From CAIWHR01 sp963809965 (GTDB lineage: Bacteria; Pseudomonadota; Gammaproteobacteria; Burkholderiales; Casimicrobiaceae), in assembly GCA_963809965.1 (NCBI GenBank), contig CAWELU010000001.1:288608-352607 (forward strand): a stretch of 64,000 bases of DNA, in the 5' to 3' direction. The translations under genes and the position numbers were made by a program. The notes beneath the pieces are model-generated. The model saw only the letters and a program-made list of their open reading frames with translations. It made no database searches and was not told the DNA's origin. This document shows positions 25,861 to 34,803 of this stretch, piece after piece. Each line of letters starts with the position of its first letter. The stretch's first letter is position 1.

Positions 25861-27546
25861 TCAGGCGCCGGGGGAATCGGTGATCGCACCCTTGCTGGCG
25901 GTGGACACGAGGCGCATGTATTTCGCCATCACGCCCCGCGTATAGCGTGGTTTTGGTGGTATCCAGCGCGCGCGCCGGCGCACGAGTTCGGCGTCGTCGA
26001 CGTTGAGCTGGAGCAGCAGCCGATGCGCATCGATGGTGATCGAATCGCCTTCCTCGACCAGCGCGATCGTGCCCCCGACGTAGGCCTCGGGCGCGACGTG
26101 GCCAACGACCATCCCCCACGTGCCGCCGGAGAAGCGGCCGTCGGTGATGAGTCCGACCGATTCGCCGAGTCCCTGCCCGACGAGCGCCGAGGTCGGCGCG
26201 AGCATCTCCTGCATGCCGGGACCACCCTTCGGCCCTTCGTAACGGATCACGATGACGTCGCCCGGTGCGATCTTCTTCGCCATGATCGCGTCCATCACCG
26301 CCGGCTCCGAGTCGAACACGCGGGCGGGCCCGGTGATCGACGTGTTCTTGAGGCCGGTGATCTTCGCCACGCAACCCTCGGGCGCGAGATTTCCCTTCAG
26401 GATCGCAAGGTGCCCTTCGGCGTACATCGGGTTCGACCACGGACGGATTACCTCCTGGTCGGAGCGCGGCGTCGTTGGCACGGCGGCGAGCTCGTCCGCC
26501 ATCGTTCGGCCGGTGATCGTCAGGCACTCTCCGTGAACGAGGCCCCGCTCCAGCAGCATCTTCAGCACCTGCGGTACGCCGCCTGCCCGATGAAAATCGA
26601 CTGCGACAAAGCGCCCGGAGGGCTTGAGATCGCACAGCACCGGCACGCGCCGGCGTATTCGCTCGAAGTCGTCGATCGTCCACTCGACCTCGGCGGCGGC
26701 GGCGATGGCGAGGTAATGCAGCACCGCGTTCGTCGAGCCGCCGGTCGCCATGACCAGCGAGATCGCGTTCTCGATCGACGCGCGCGTGATGATGGCGCGC
26801 GGCTTCAGGTCGCGCTTGACCGCCTCCACCAGCACGCGCGCCGAGTCCGCCGTGGAATCGGCCTTCTCCGGATCGGGTGAGGCCATCTGCGAGCTGCCGA
26901 GCAGGCTCATGCCCAGCGCCTCGAACGACGAGGACATCGTGTTCGCCGTGTATTGCCCGCCACACGCGCCGACCGTCGGGCAAGCGTTGCGCTCTATGCC
27001 GTCGTAGTCCTCCTTCGTCATCTTGCCGGCGGCGTACGCGCCGACCGCCTCGAACGGCGAAACGATGGTCAGTGCCTGTCCCTTCCAGTGGCCGGGCTTG
27101 ATCGTGCCCGCGTACACGAAGATGCCCGGCACGTTGATCCGCGCCATCGCCATCATGCTGCCAGGCATGTTCTTGTCGCAGCCGCCGACACAAACGACGC
27201 CGTCCATCAATTGCCCGTTGACCGCCACTTCGATCGAGTCGGCGATGACCTCGCGTGAAACGAGCGAGTATTTCATCCCCTCGGTGCCCATCCCGATGCC
27301 GTCGGTGACGGTCGGAAAACCGAAGACCTGCGGCATCGCGCCCGCGTCCTTCAATGCAACCATCGCGCGATCGACCAGTGGCTGGATCCCGGCATTGCAC
27401 GGGTTCATCGTGCTGTGGCCGTTCGCCACGCCGACGAGCGGCTTGTCGAAATCGCCGTCGCCGAAACCGACCGCGCGCAACATCGCGCGGTTCGGCGAGC
27501 GGGCGATTCCCTGGGTGATCAGCCTGGAACGTCGGTTGTACGACAT
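25861..27546 (-). CDS. ilvD: Dihydroxy-acid dehydratase
   Basis: Fe-S enzyme of valine, isoleucine and pantothenate synthesis. Full length, 561 residues. The cluster cysteines are in V-G-G-C-D-K-N-M-P-G and A-C-G-G-Q-Y-T-A-N-T-M-S, and the substrate and Mg region includes G-V-A-N-G-H-S-T-M-N-P-C-N. The C-terminus keeps F-S-G-G-T-W-G-M-V-V-G-H-V-A-P-E-A. ATG 27546 has AGGAGG-type bases upstream. It is divergent from lgt. Confidence 0.96.
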   Translation of the reverse strand: MSYNRRSRLITQGIARSPNRAMLRAVGFGDGDFDKPLVGVANGHSTMNPCNAGIQPLVDRAMVALKDAGAMPQVFGFPTVTDGIGMGTEGMKYSLVSREVIADSIEVAVNGQLMDGVVCVGGCDKNMPGSMMAMARINVPGIFVYAGTIKPGHWKGQALTIVSPFEAVGAYAAGKMTKEDYDGIERNACPTVGACGGQYTANTMSSSFEALGMSLLGSSQMASPDPEKADSTADSARVLVEAVKRDLKPRAIITRASIENAISLVMATGGSTNAVLHYLAIAAAAEVEWTIDDFERIRRRVPVLCDLKPSGRFVAVDFHRAGGVPQVLKMLLERGLVHGECLTITGRTMADELAAVPTTPRSDQEVIRPWSNPMYAEGHLAILKGNLAPEGCVAKITGLKNTSITGPARVFDSEPAVMDAIMAKKIAPGDVIVIRYEGPKGGPGMQEMLAPTSALVGQGLGESVGLITDGRFSGGTWGMVVGHVAPEAYVGGTIALVEEGDSITIDAHRLLLQLNVDDAELVRRRARWIPPKPRYTRGVMAKYMRLVSTASKGAITDSPGA

Positions 27547-27605
27547 AGGGAGAGCCTCCTCGGCGTCAGGGCGCTACGCGGGCGGGACGTGCGATGCCGC
27601 GTGCG

Positions 27606-27611
27606 TATAAT
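27606..27611 (+). promoter_or_regulatory. Putative -10 box of lgt
   Basis: A perfect TATAAT, 55 bases before the lgt ATG, in the divergent gap with ilvD. The -35 position is poor. Confidence 0.5.
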
Positions 27612-27665
27612 CGATCAATTCCGAGCATCAATTCTAGCGCAGGCCGAAGCCGACATTCTCGCGGC

Positions 27666-28481
27666 ATGCTTGTTCACCCCCAGTTCGATCCGATCGCGTT
27701 CCAAATCGGACCCGTTGCGGTCCGGTGGTATGGGCTCATGTACCTGGTCGCGTTCGTGCTGTTCGTCATCCTCGGGAAGCGGCGCGCGCGCGAGAATCTG
27801 CTGACGGGGTGGCACCCGCGCGATGTCGACGACATGCTGTTCTACGGGGTGTTCGGCGTGATACTCGGTGGGCGGCTGGGGTACGTGCTGTTCTACAAGC
27901 CGCTTTACTACCTGGCACATCCGGTGGAGGTGTTCGAGGTCTGGCAAGGCGGGATGAGCTTTCACGGCGGGCTCGTCGGCGTGCTCGTCGCGTTGTGGCT
28001 GTTCTCGCGTCGCCGCGGAAGGCGCTGGCTCGAGGTCACCGACTTCGTCGCACCGCTGGTTCCGCTGGGCCTTGCCGCCGGCCGGCTCGGCAACTTCATC
28101 AACGGAGAGTTGTGGGGGCGTGTGGCGAGCGTGCCTTGGGCAATGGTGTTCCCGCAGGCGGGACCGGAGCCGCGCCATCCGTCGCAGCTCTATCAGCTGG
28201 CGCTCGAAGGGCTGGCGCTGTTTGTCGTGCTTTGGGTGTTCGCCCAGCGGCGGCGTCCGATGGGCGCGGTGTCGGGTCTGTTCCTGCTCGGGTACGGGGC
28301 TTGTCGCTTCGCCGCCGAGTTCGCGCGCGAGCCCGACGGCTTTCTCGGTTTGCTTGCCTTGGGATTCACGATGGGCCAGTGGCTGTCGCTGCCGATGATC
28401 GTGATCGGCGCGGTGATGATGGTGTGGGCGTACCGCCGCGCAGCCAAGGCCGAGCCGACGGTCCTCGACCGGATGAAGTAG
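27666..28481 (+). CDS. lgt: Prolipoprotein diacylglyceryl transferase
   Basis: Inner-membrane enzyme that attaches diacylglycerol to lipobox cysteines, the first step for lipoproteins such as those at 1-111 and 25031-25750. 271 residues with about seven membrane segments. Signatures are F-Q-I-G-P-V-A-V-R-W-Y-G-L-M-Y, F-H-G-G-L-V-G-V, G-R-L-G-N-F-I-N-G-E-L-W-G-R and R-H-P-S-Q-L-Y-Q. The start ATG 27666 was chosen by family N-terminus (M-L-V-H-P-Q-F-D-P). Confidence 0.96.
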   Translation: MLVHPQFDPIAFQIGPVAVRWYGLMYLVAFVLFVILGKRRARENLLTGWHPRDVDDMLFYGVFGVILGGRLGYVLFYKPLYYLAHPVEVFEVWQGGMSFHGGLVGVLVALWLFSRRRGRRWLEVTDFVAPLVPLGLAAGRLGNFINGELWGRVASVPWAMVFPQAGPEPRHPSQLYQLALEGLALFVVLWVFAQRRRPMGAVSGLFLLGYGACRFAAEFAREPDGFLGLLALGFTMGQWLSLPMIVIGAVMMVWAYRRAAKAEPTVLDRMK

Positions 28482-28535
28482 ATGTGCACCGCCGCGGCCC
28501 CCCGGACGAGGCACACGGGCGCCGAGCGTCGACCG

Positions 28536-28934
28536 CTAATCGACCCGGCGGAATTCGCCGTCGATCGCGCGGCCGTCCGAGCGTCCGGCCGGCGCGGTCC
28601 GTGGCTCGAAATCGCGACCGACGTTGATCGGCAGGGCGAGCAATACCAACGCCAAGAGATCGCTGACGATGCCGGGAATCAGAAACAGAAACCCGGCGAG
28701 CACCTTGCGGCCGCTGTCCAGGAGTCCGCGCAGCAGCGGTTGCTGGCCATGCATCGTCGCGACCGTATTGGCTCGGAAGGCGAGCCGCTCGTTGTACAGC
28801 AGGAAGAATCCGGCGGCGAGCGAGACCGAAAGCCACGCCCAGACCGGCACACCGGTCCAGCGCGCGAAGCGCACGGTCGTATAGAGGTCGATGAGCGGGA
28901 AACCCAGTACAATCGCCAGGAAAACGAATCGCAT
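28536..28934 (-). CDS. fxsA: FxsA family membrane protein
   Basis: A cytoplasmic-membrane protein of 132 residues with three to four hydrophobic segments. The family pattern is G-F-P-L-I-D-L-Y-T-T-V, then V-L-A-G-F-L-F-L-I-P-G-I-V-S-D-L-L-A. E. coli FxsA, when overproduced, blocks phage T7 exclusion by the F plasmid. The native role is unknown. Its ATG is nine bases from the divergent cutA start, so each promoter must lie in the other gene's coding region. Confidence 0.88.
   Translation of the reverse strand: MRFVFLAIVLGFPLIDLYTTVRFARWTGVPVWAWLSVSLAAGFFLLYNERLAFRANTVATMHGQQPLLRGLLDSGRKVLAGFLFLIPGIVSDLLALVLLALPINVGRDFEPRTAPAGRSDGRAIDGEFRRVD
28908..28913 (+). promoter_or_regulatory. Putative -10 box of cutA, inside fxsA
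   Basis: TACAAT 30 bases before the cutA TTG. No firm -35 box. The placement is forced by the tiny divergent gap. Confidence 0.35.
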
Positions 28935-28943
28935 GGAGACTCC

Positions 28944-29270
28944 TTGGCCGGGGCGGCGATCCTCGTATTGACCCAGATGCCTGACCTTGCCTCGGCCCAG
29001 GCCCTGGCCCGGGCGCTGGTCGAGGCACGGATCGCCGCCTGCGTGAGCATCGGCCGACCCGTCGAGTCACTCTACCACTGGCGCGGGGAAATCGAAACCG
29101 CGTCCGAGGTGCCGGTCGTGGTCAAGACACGGATAGGTCGGTATGCGGAAGTCGAGGCCGCCATCCGCACCCGACACCCCTACGAACTTCCGGAAATCCT
29201 CGCGGTCCCTGTAATCAATGGCTTCGCCCCGTATGTCGACTGGGTTGTCACGGAAACCGGCGGGGGTTGA
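28944..29270 (+). CDS. cutA: Divalent-cation tolerance protein CutA
   Basis: Small trimeric cytoplasmic protein, 108 residues, linked to copper tolerance. The pattern A-I-L-V-L-T-Q-M-P-D, R-I-A-A-C-V-S-I, S-L-Y-H-W-R-G-E-I and H-P-Y-E-L-P-E-I-L-A-V is diagnostic. The start is a rare TTG at 28944, since GGAGA lies five bases before it and the family N-terminus begins there. The next gene is the DsbD domain, the same adjacency as cutA-dsbD in E. coli. Confidence 0.9.
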   Translation: MAGAAILVLTQMPDLASAQALARALVEARIAACVSIGRPVESLYHWRGEIETASEVPVVVKTRIGRYAEVEAAIRTRHPYELPEILAVPVINGFAPYVDWVVTETGGG

Positions 29271-29280
29271 CCTCGGACCC

Positions 29281-29766
29281 GTGCGTCGGCGCGCCTTGCT
29301 GCTCGCGGTGTTGCTGGCAACCGGGCCGGCCAACGGACTCGCGCAGCCCGACCTGCTCGCGCCCGAGCGCGCGTTCGCGTTCAGCGCGCGCGCCTTGGAC
29401 GAGAAGACGCTCGAGGCGCGCTTCGCGATTGCGCGCGGTTATTACCTTTACCGCGACAAGCTGCGGTTCAGCGTCGAGCCGGCCGCGCTGGCCTCCGCAC
29501 CGACGCTGCCCTCGGGTCAGGTCAAGGACGATGAGTTCTTCGGCCGCGTCGAAACCTATCGAAACCAGGTGGTGGTCCGGCTTGCGCTCGACCACGCGGC
29601 GCCGGGCGAGCGCGTTACCGTCAAGGCCGAATCGCAGGGTTGCGCCGACGCCGGGGTCTGCTATCCGCCACAGATCCAGAACGTCACGCTGACGCTTCCC
29701 GCAGCCGGACGCGGCGGCGGCGCCGCTGTCAACGCAAGCCCGACCCGAAAGTCCTGGTTCAACTGA
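29281..29766 (+). CDS. Stand-alone DsbD N-terminal (alpha) domain
   Basis: 161 residues. The signal peptide (M-R-R-R-A-L-L-L-A-V-L-L-A-T, cleaved near A-Q) is followed by one immunoglobulin-like thiol:disulfide interchange domain. The active-site pair is present in S-Q-G-C-A-D-A-G-V-C-Y-P-P. Full DsbD would continue into eight membrane helices and a thioredoxin domain. Here the frame stops after a short tail, with no membrane segment downstream. The GTG at 29281 is chosen because earlier starts lie inside cutA. It could accept electrons from an unlinked CcdA/ScsB-type protein. Confidence 0.8.
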   Translation: MRRRALLLAVLLATGPANGLAQPDLLAPERAFAFSARALDEKTLEARFAIARGYYLYRDKLRFSVEPAALASAPTLPSGQVKDDEFFGRVETYRNQVVVRLALDHAAPGERVTVKAESQGCADAGVCYPPQIQNVTLTLPAAGRGGGAAVNASPTRKSWFN

Positions 29767-29826
29767 CGCCGCCGCGCCGAGTCTTCCCATCGAACGCTGT
29801 GAAGTAAGGGCACGCTGTCGCCAAGT

Positions 29827-30378
29827 GTGTTAACACAGTTGAATCCTCCTCGTCTGCATTGGGTGTGGGTTGGCACCGTTGGCGTGCTTGCATTGATTGC
29901 TGGCCTTTATTTTGGCCGTGGCATGATGGAGCCGTCGACGGGACCGCTGGGAGCAAAGGACGCGAGCGCGCTACTCGGAATCGCGCTTCCCGATCCGGCG
30001 GGAAAGGAAGAGGCCCTTGGCCAGTGGAAAGGGAAGGTTCTCGTCGTCAACTTTTGGGCCACCTGGTGCACCCCCTGTCGCGAGGAGATGCCCGAGTTCG
30101 TGGCCGCGCAGCGGGAACTTGGCGACCGCGGACTCCAATTTGTCGGCATCGCCATCGACGAACCCGACAAGGTGCGGCAGTACGCCAAGGAGATAGGCTT
30201 GAACTATCCCGCGTTGATCGGAGGCTACGGCGCCGTCGAGCTTTCCAGGACATTGGGCAACCGAGTGGGGGCTCTCCCCTTCACCGTCATCGTGGACCGG
30301 TCGGGTCGCATCGTGCATACGCAGCTCGGTCCATTGCGGGATACGAAGCTGAGAGACATTCTCGCCGAACTGCTTTGA
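29827..30378 (+). CDS. TlpA/ResA-type membrane-anchored thioredoxin
   Basis: 183 residues. An N-terminal membrane anchor (V-W-V-G-T-V-G-V-L-A-L-I-A-G-L-Y-F) is followed by a periplasmic thioredoxin fold. The active site is W-C-T-P-C in F-W-A-T-W-C-T-P-C-R-E-E-M-P-E-F, and the cis-proline loop is G-A-L-P-F-T-V-I-V-D. Such proteins reduce disulfides, for example in cytochrome c maturation. The GTG start at 29827 falls 60 bases after the DsbD-domain gene, its natural electron-donor type. Confidence 0.9.
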   Translation: MLTQLNPPRLHWVWVGTVGVLALIAGLYFGRGMMEPSTGPLGAKDASALLGIALPDPAGKEEALGQWKGKVLVVNFWATWCTPCREEMPEFVAAQRELGDRGLQFVGIAIDEPDKVRQYAKEIGLNYPALIGGYGAVELSRTLGNRVGALPFTVIVDRSGRIVHTQLGPLRDTKLRDILAELL

Positions 30379-30757
30379 ATTTCTCCTTATCGTTGGTAAT
30401 TAATGCTAACTTTTCTAATTGGACTCGTTGGCAGCGGCATCGAGTGACCTCGCCCGGTAGCCGACGCGCGAATAGGGCATTGCCAGGGCGGCGCCTCGGC
30501 AACGGTGAGCGTTAGGCGCCAGCCGACGCGATCTTGCACGATTGCTGGACAATTTGGCACGAACTGCGGCAAACTCCCGTCAGTATCGCGAGGTGACGGA
30601 GTTATGGCGGCGTCAGTAGCGGCGGCAACGTTTTCGCCGTATCGATCGCGAACACGACGTAGCCATCCGCCGCGAACGGCGCAATCCAGCCCGGTACGGC
30701 GTCCCGACGACGCGGCGCCCCTGCCAACAGTGCCTGCCCGGCGGAACCGGTGAAGCA
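30379..30757. other. 379-base gap between tlpA-like gene and accB
   Basis: No aroQ, the gene often found before accB, is present. The first 40 bases are AT-rich (TTATCGTTGGTAATTAATGC), unlike the neighbourhood. A seven-pair hairpin with arms GGCGCCT (30490-30496) and AGGCGCC (30514-30520) and a ten-base direct repeat AGCCGACGCG (30459, 30521) are visible. No confident promoter or gene was found. Confidence 0.45.
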
Positions 30758-31225
30758 ATGGATCTGCGAAAACTGAAGACCCTGATCGAGCTCGTCGAGA
30801 GCTCCGGCGTGGCCGAACTGGAAATCCAGGAAGGTGAAGAGCGGGTACGCATCACCCGAGTCTTCGCTGCGTCGAGCCCGGCAGCAGTCGCGCCGGCACC
30901 GGTTGCGGCGCTTGTTCCCGCCGCACCACCGGCGGGGGGTATAGCGGTGCCGCAGGCGGTCGTGGCGCAAACGGCGCCCCTGGAGCCGGAGGGCCACCTC
31001 GTGAAGAGCCCGATGGTCGGAACGTTCTACCGCGCCGCTACCCCCGGCGCGAAGCCCTTCGTCGAGGTCGGTGACCCGGTACAGGTCGGCGACACGCTTT
31101 GCATCATCGAAGCGATGAAACTGATGAACGAGATCGAGGCCGACAAGGCCGGCATCGTCAAGCAGATCATGGTGGAGAATGGCCAGCCGGTGGAGTTTGG
31201 GCAACCGCTCGTCGTGATCGTCTGA
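30758..31225 (+). CDS. accB: Biotin carboxyl carrier protein of acetyl-CoA carboxylase
   Basis: Carries biotin for malonyl-CoA formation. 155 residues: an N-terminal helical part (M-D-L-R-K-L-K-T-L-I-E-L-V-E), an Ala/Pro-rich linker, then the biotinyl domain. The biotinylated lysine is in C-I-I-E-A-M-K-L-M-N-E-I-E-A-D. P-M-V-G-T-F-Y-R is the conserved thumb-side strand. Followed closely by accC. Confidence 0.96.
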   Translation: MDLRKLKTLIELVESSGVAELEIQEGEERVRITRVFAASSPAAVAPAPVAALVPAAPPAGGIAVPQAVVAQTAPLEPEGHLVKSPMVGTFYRAATPGAKPFVEVGDPVQVGDTLCIIEAMKLMNEIEADKAGIVKQIMVENGQPVEFGQPLVVIV

Positions 31226-31259
31226 CTTGGCGCCGCTCCGTCCGCCGTCGTCGCCGATC

Positions 31260-32635
31260 GTGGCCAAGAATCCGAACCAGCTGTTCGGCAAGATCCTCAT
31301 TGCCAATCGCGGCGAGATCGCACTGCGCGTCCAGCGCGCGTGCCGGGAGCTCGGCATCAGGACCGTCGTCGTCCATTCGGAAGCCGACCGCGAGGCGAAG
31401 TACGTGCGACTTGCCGACGAATCGGTTTGCATCGGGCCTGCGGCGTCCTCGGCGAGCTACCTCAACGTCCCTGCGATCATCGCTGCCGCCGAGGTCACCG
31501 ACGCGCAGGCCATTCATCCGGGATACGGATTCCTGTCCGAGAACGCGGATTTCGCCGAGAAGGTCGAGCGCTCGGGTTCGTGTTCATCGGCCCGCGGGCG
31601 GACACGATCCGGTTGATGGGCGACAAGATCAGCGCGAAGACCGCGATGATCAAGGCGGGCGTGCCGTGCGTCCCCGGTTCGGAGGGGTCGATCCCGGATG
31701 ACGCGAAGGAGGTCGTGAAGATCGCGCGTTCGATCGGCTACCCGGTCATCATCAAGGCGGCCGGCGGCGGCGGCGGGCGCGGGATGCGGGTCGTGCACAC
31801 CGAGGCGGCCCTCATGTCCGCCGTGACGTTGACGCGTGCCGAAGCGCAGGCGGCCTTCGGCAATCCGGTGCTGTACATGGAGAAGTTCCTCGGCAATCCG
31901 CGGCACATCGAGATCCAGGTGCTGGCCGACGAACACAAGAACGCGGTCTACCTGTTCGAGCGCGACTGTTCGATGCAGCGACGGCACCAGAAGATCATCG
32001 AGGAGGCGCCTGCCCCGGGGGTTTCGGTGCGCGCGCTGACGCGCATCGGTGAGCGCTGTGCGGATGCGTGCCGCAAGATCGGCTACCGCGGCGCCGGAAC
32101 CTTCGAATTCCTGTTCCAGGACGACCAGTTCTTTTTCATCGAAATGAACACCCGTCTGCAGGTCGAGCATCCGGTCACCGAGCTCATCACCGGCATCGAC
32201 ATCGTGCAGGAGCAGATCCGCGTTGCGGCCGGGCAGAAGCTGCGCTTCCGGCAGCGCGATGTGATACGGCGCGGTCATGCGATCGAGTGCCGGATCAACG
32301 CCGAGGATCCGTACACGTTCGTGCCCTCTCCCGGCCGAATCACGTCCTACCATGCGCCCGGCGGTCCCGGGATCCGGGTCGATTCGCACGTCTACCAGAA
32401 CTATTTCGTGCCCCCGTTCTACGACTCGATGATCGGCAAGGTGATCGCGTATGGCGACACGCGCGAACAGGCGATCGCGCGGATGCGCATCGCGCTGTCC
32501 GAAATGATCGTCGAGGGGATCCGGACGAACATTCCGCTGCACCAGGAGCTGCTGCTCGACGAGAAGTTCCTGCGCGGGGGGACCTCGATCCACTATCTCG
32601 AAGAGAAGCTCGCGAAGCGCAAGCAGGTCGCGTGA
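31260..32635 (+). CDS. accC: Biotin carboxylase AccC (one frame change)
   Basis: ATP-grasp subunit that carboxylates the biotin on AccB. The N-terminus is I-L-I-A-N-R-G-E-I-A-L-R. G-Y-G-F-L-S-E-N-A-D-F is followed by the frame change, and then F-I-G-P-R-A-D. The ATP loop is A-A-G-G-G-G-G-R-G-M-R. Catalytic segments are E-R-D-C-S-M-Q-R-R-H-Q-K and M-N-T-R-L-Q-V-E-H. One base is missing near 31574-31578, and adding it gives about 458 residues. The start may be GTG 31260 or TTG 31227, since neither has a good Shine-Dalgarno. The enzyme is essential, so the frame break is presumably an error. Confidence 0.93.
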
Positions 32636-32669
32636 TTCGGCGTTCCCGCGCCATGACGGGCAATCGGCA

Positions 32670-33584
32670 GTGGTGAGCTTCGTTGCGCTCCGCCTCGATG
32701 TTGCCGGCGCCGCCGCCGACGCGCTGGCCGACGCCTTGCTCAACGCCGGTGCGCTCTCGGTTGACCTGGCCGACCCGCGCTCGGGGACGTCCGACGAAAC
32801 GCCGCTGTTCGACGAGCCGGGGGCCGCCGATTCCGGGCGATGGGAAGTGAGCCGGCTCACCGCGCTTTTTCCGGCGGCAGCCGAAGTTTCGAAGGCGTTC
32901 CACGACGCCCTCGGCGCGACCGGGACGGACGCGATGCCCCACGAAACATTCTTCGTTCCCGACGCGGATTGGGTCCGGGCGAGTCAAGCCCAGTTTCTTC
33001 CCATCGGAATCAGCGATGCATTGTGGATCGTGCCCTCATGGCACGAACCGGTCGACCCGAACGCCGTCAACCTCGTACTCGATCCGGGGCTTGCATTCGG
33101 TACCGGCTCGCACGCGACGACGCAACTTTGCCTGCGTTGGCTGGTGCGCGAACTGCGCCAACACGAATCGGTTCTCGACTACGGCTGCGGTTCCGGCATC
33201 CTGGCCATTGCCGCATCGTTGCTGGGCGCCGGCAGGGTTGTCGGCGTCGACATCGATCCGCAGGCAGTTCTCGCCGCTCGCACCAACGCCGCGCGCAACG
33301 GCGTTGGCGCCGACTTCGCGTCACCGGACGAGCTCCATTCGGGACCGGAGACGTTCGACGTGGTCGTGGCCAACATCCTCGCCAACCCGCTGACGCTGCT
33401 CGCGCCCGCGCTTGCCCGGCGCGTGCGCGTCGGCGGACGCATCCTGCTGTCGGGAATTCTCGCGTCGCAGGCGGAAGACGTCCTCGGCGCATACGGGCGG
33501 TGGTTTAGAATCGGCGTCGGCGAGACCGAGGAAGGCTGGGTCGCGCTCGTGGGTGTGCGGGCGAACGCGCCGCATCCCGGATGA
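32670..33584 (+). CDS. prmA: Ribosomal protein L11 methyltransferase
   Basis: SAM-dependent methylation of ribosomal protein L11. 304 residues. An N-terminal substrate-recognition domain is followed by the catalytic domain. Its motifs are P-G-L-A-F-G-T-G-S-H-A-T-T, the SAM loop V-L-D-Y-G-C-G-S-G-I-L-A-I-A, and V-V-A-N-I-L-A-N-P-L. GTG start at 32670 or the next codon. The accB-accC-prmA order is common in this group. Confidence 0.94.
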   Translation: MVSFVALRLDVAGAAADALADALLNAGALSVDLADPRSGTSDETPLFDEPGAADSGRWEVSRLTALFPAAAEVSKAFHDALGATGTDAMPHETFFVPDADWVRASQAQFLPIGISDALWIVPSWHEPVDPNAVNLVLDPGLAFGTGSHATTQLCLRWLVRELRQHESVLDYGCGSGILAIAASLLGAGRVVGVDIDPQAVLAARTNAARNGVGADFASPDELHSGPETFDVVVANILANPLTLLAPALARRVRVGGRILLSGILASQAEDVLGAYGRWFRIGVGETEEGWVALVGVRANAPHPG

Positions 33585-33614
33585 TCGGTACAACCTGCCG
33601 CGAGAGCCGACGCC

Positions 33615-34478
33615 ATGGCCGCAGTATCGCCCGCGCAACCCTGGCAGTTCACGCGCTGTCCGGACTGCCGGACCCTCTTCCGTGTGACCTCGGAGCAGCT
33701 TGCGCGGCGCGCGGGGCAGGTTCGTTGCGGGCAATGCAAGACGGTGTTCGACGCCAACGCTCAGATCGTTTCGCGAGCGTCGGCACCGCGGACCGATGTC
33801 GGCGAGCACGACGACGAGGCGACGTTCGGTTCACCGACTGTGACGCTGCGCAATGGCCATGCCCTCGAGGCACCCGTCGCGGCGGTGCCCGCGGCACCAT
33901 CGATCATTCCGCGCATCTCGCCGCCCGACGAGACGGCTACGAACATCGCCTACGGCGAGCGTTTCGCGCGCACCCGCCGGCAGCCTTCGTCGCGCGCGTT
34001 GGCGGTGGTCTACGCCGCCGCGATTCCGTTGCTTGTCCTGCTGCTTGCCGCACAGACCCTGTTTCATTTCAGCTCCGTGATCGCCGCCCATTGGCCAGGG
34101 ACCGCGCCGGCGCTGGCGCGGTTGTGCGAGACGGCCGGATGCGCCGTACGCCCACTGAGCGACGCGACGATGCAATACCTGGCGATCGACGCCTCGGATC
34201 TCCAGGCGGATCCGGCGTACAAGGGATTGCTCACGCTGACGGCGACGATACGCAACCGGGCCGGCTGGGCACTCGCGTATCCCCACCTCGAGTTGACCCT
34301 TACCGACGCACAGGACCAGGTCGTGGTCCGGCGGGCCCTTGCACCGTCCGATTACGCCTCGGGTACGGTCGAGCTTGCGAAAGGGATAGCGGCGAATGGC
34401 GAGGTCGCCATCAAGTTGTTCATCGATGCGAGTGCAACCGTCCAAGCCGGCTATCGGCTGTACATGTTCTATCCATGA
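33615..34478 (+). CDS. Zinc-ribbon and DUF3426 membrane protein
   Basis: 287 residues. The N-terminal zinc ribbon (T-R-C-P-D-C-R-T-L-F-R-V and V-R-C-G-Q-C-K-T-V-F) is followed by a variable linker. One membrane helix (A-L-A-V-V-Y-A-A-A-I-P-L-L-V-L-L-L-A) comes next. The extracytoplasmic DUF3426 domain contains L-T-A-T-I-R-N-R-A-G-W-A-L-A-Y-P-H-L-E-L. These proteins regularly follow prmA in betaproteobacteria, and their function is unknown. No terminator is seen after it. Confidence 0.9.
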   Translation: MAAVSPAQPWQFTRCPDCRTLFRVTSEQLARRAGQVRCGQCKTVFDANAQIVSRASAPRTDVGEHDDEATFGSPTVTLRNGHALEAPVAAVPAAPSIIPRISPPDETATNIAYGERFARTRRQPSSRALAVVYAAAIPLLVLLLAAQTLFHFSSVIAAHWPGTAPALARLCETAGCAVRPLSDATMQYLAIDASDLQADPAYKGLLTLTATIRNRAGWALAYPHLELTLTDAQDQVVVRRALAPSDYASGTVELAKGIAANGEVAIKLFIDASATVQAGYRLYMFYP

Positions 34479-34562
34479 CTAAGCGGAGTCGTCAGGCCGC
34501 CCGATCGTTGCGCACCGCAATGGTGCGTGCGACAACTCCGGCCGTCCTGAAGTTATCCGATT

Positions 34563-34590
34563 TTGAATCATGTACTTAAATAAATATACC
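34563..34590 (+). promoter_or_regulatory. Possible weak sigma-70 promoter upstream of the glnA enhancer sites
   Basis: TTGAAT (34563-34568) and TATACC (34585-34590), spacer 16, in an AT-rich patch. Its position would mimic glnAp1 of enterobacteria. The match is weak. Confidence 0.3.
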
Positions 34591-34684
34591 AGCGATCGAT
34601 CCAGCATTCGGGTTCGCAATTTCGGCCGTTTGCCATGCTCTTTGATGCATAGCAGCATCAAAATTCGCGACGGACCCCGGACAA

Positions 34685-34701
34685 CGCACCGATAAGATGC
34701 A
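34685..34701 (+). promoter_or_regulatory. NtrC-binding site 1 (distal)
   Basis: CGCACC-N5-GATGCA, two mismatches from the palindrome TGCACC-N5-GGTGCA. Its centre is about 137 bases before the predicted start. Confidence 0.55.
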
Positions 34702-34715
34702 TCGAGTGCAGCAGA

Positions 34716-34732
34716 TGCACCAAAGTTGGGCA
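34716..34732 (+). promoter_or_regulatory. NtrC-binding site 2 (proximal)
   Basis: TGCACC-N5-TGGGCA, with a perfect left half. Its centre is 31 bases, three helical turns, from site 1. Confidence 0.65.
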
Positions 34733-34803
34733 AATGGAAGCCCAGGGTTGGCTCGATATTCACAGATCCGCGGCGATTCCGCGTTTTTCGCGGGCATCGA
34801 ATA

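Noticed and set aside
30490..30530. GTTAGGC inside a GGCGCC hairpin, looking like half of an integron attC site
   Set aside because: No matching RYYYAAC partner, no integrase and no cassette structure nearby.
30505..30753. An 82-codon frame just before accB
   Set aside because: Low-complexity Arg/Pro/Ser composition and no family, overlapping an apparently non-coding gap. An antisense frame ending at 30602 was equally unconvincing.
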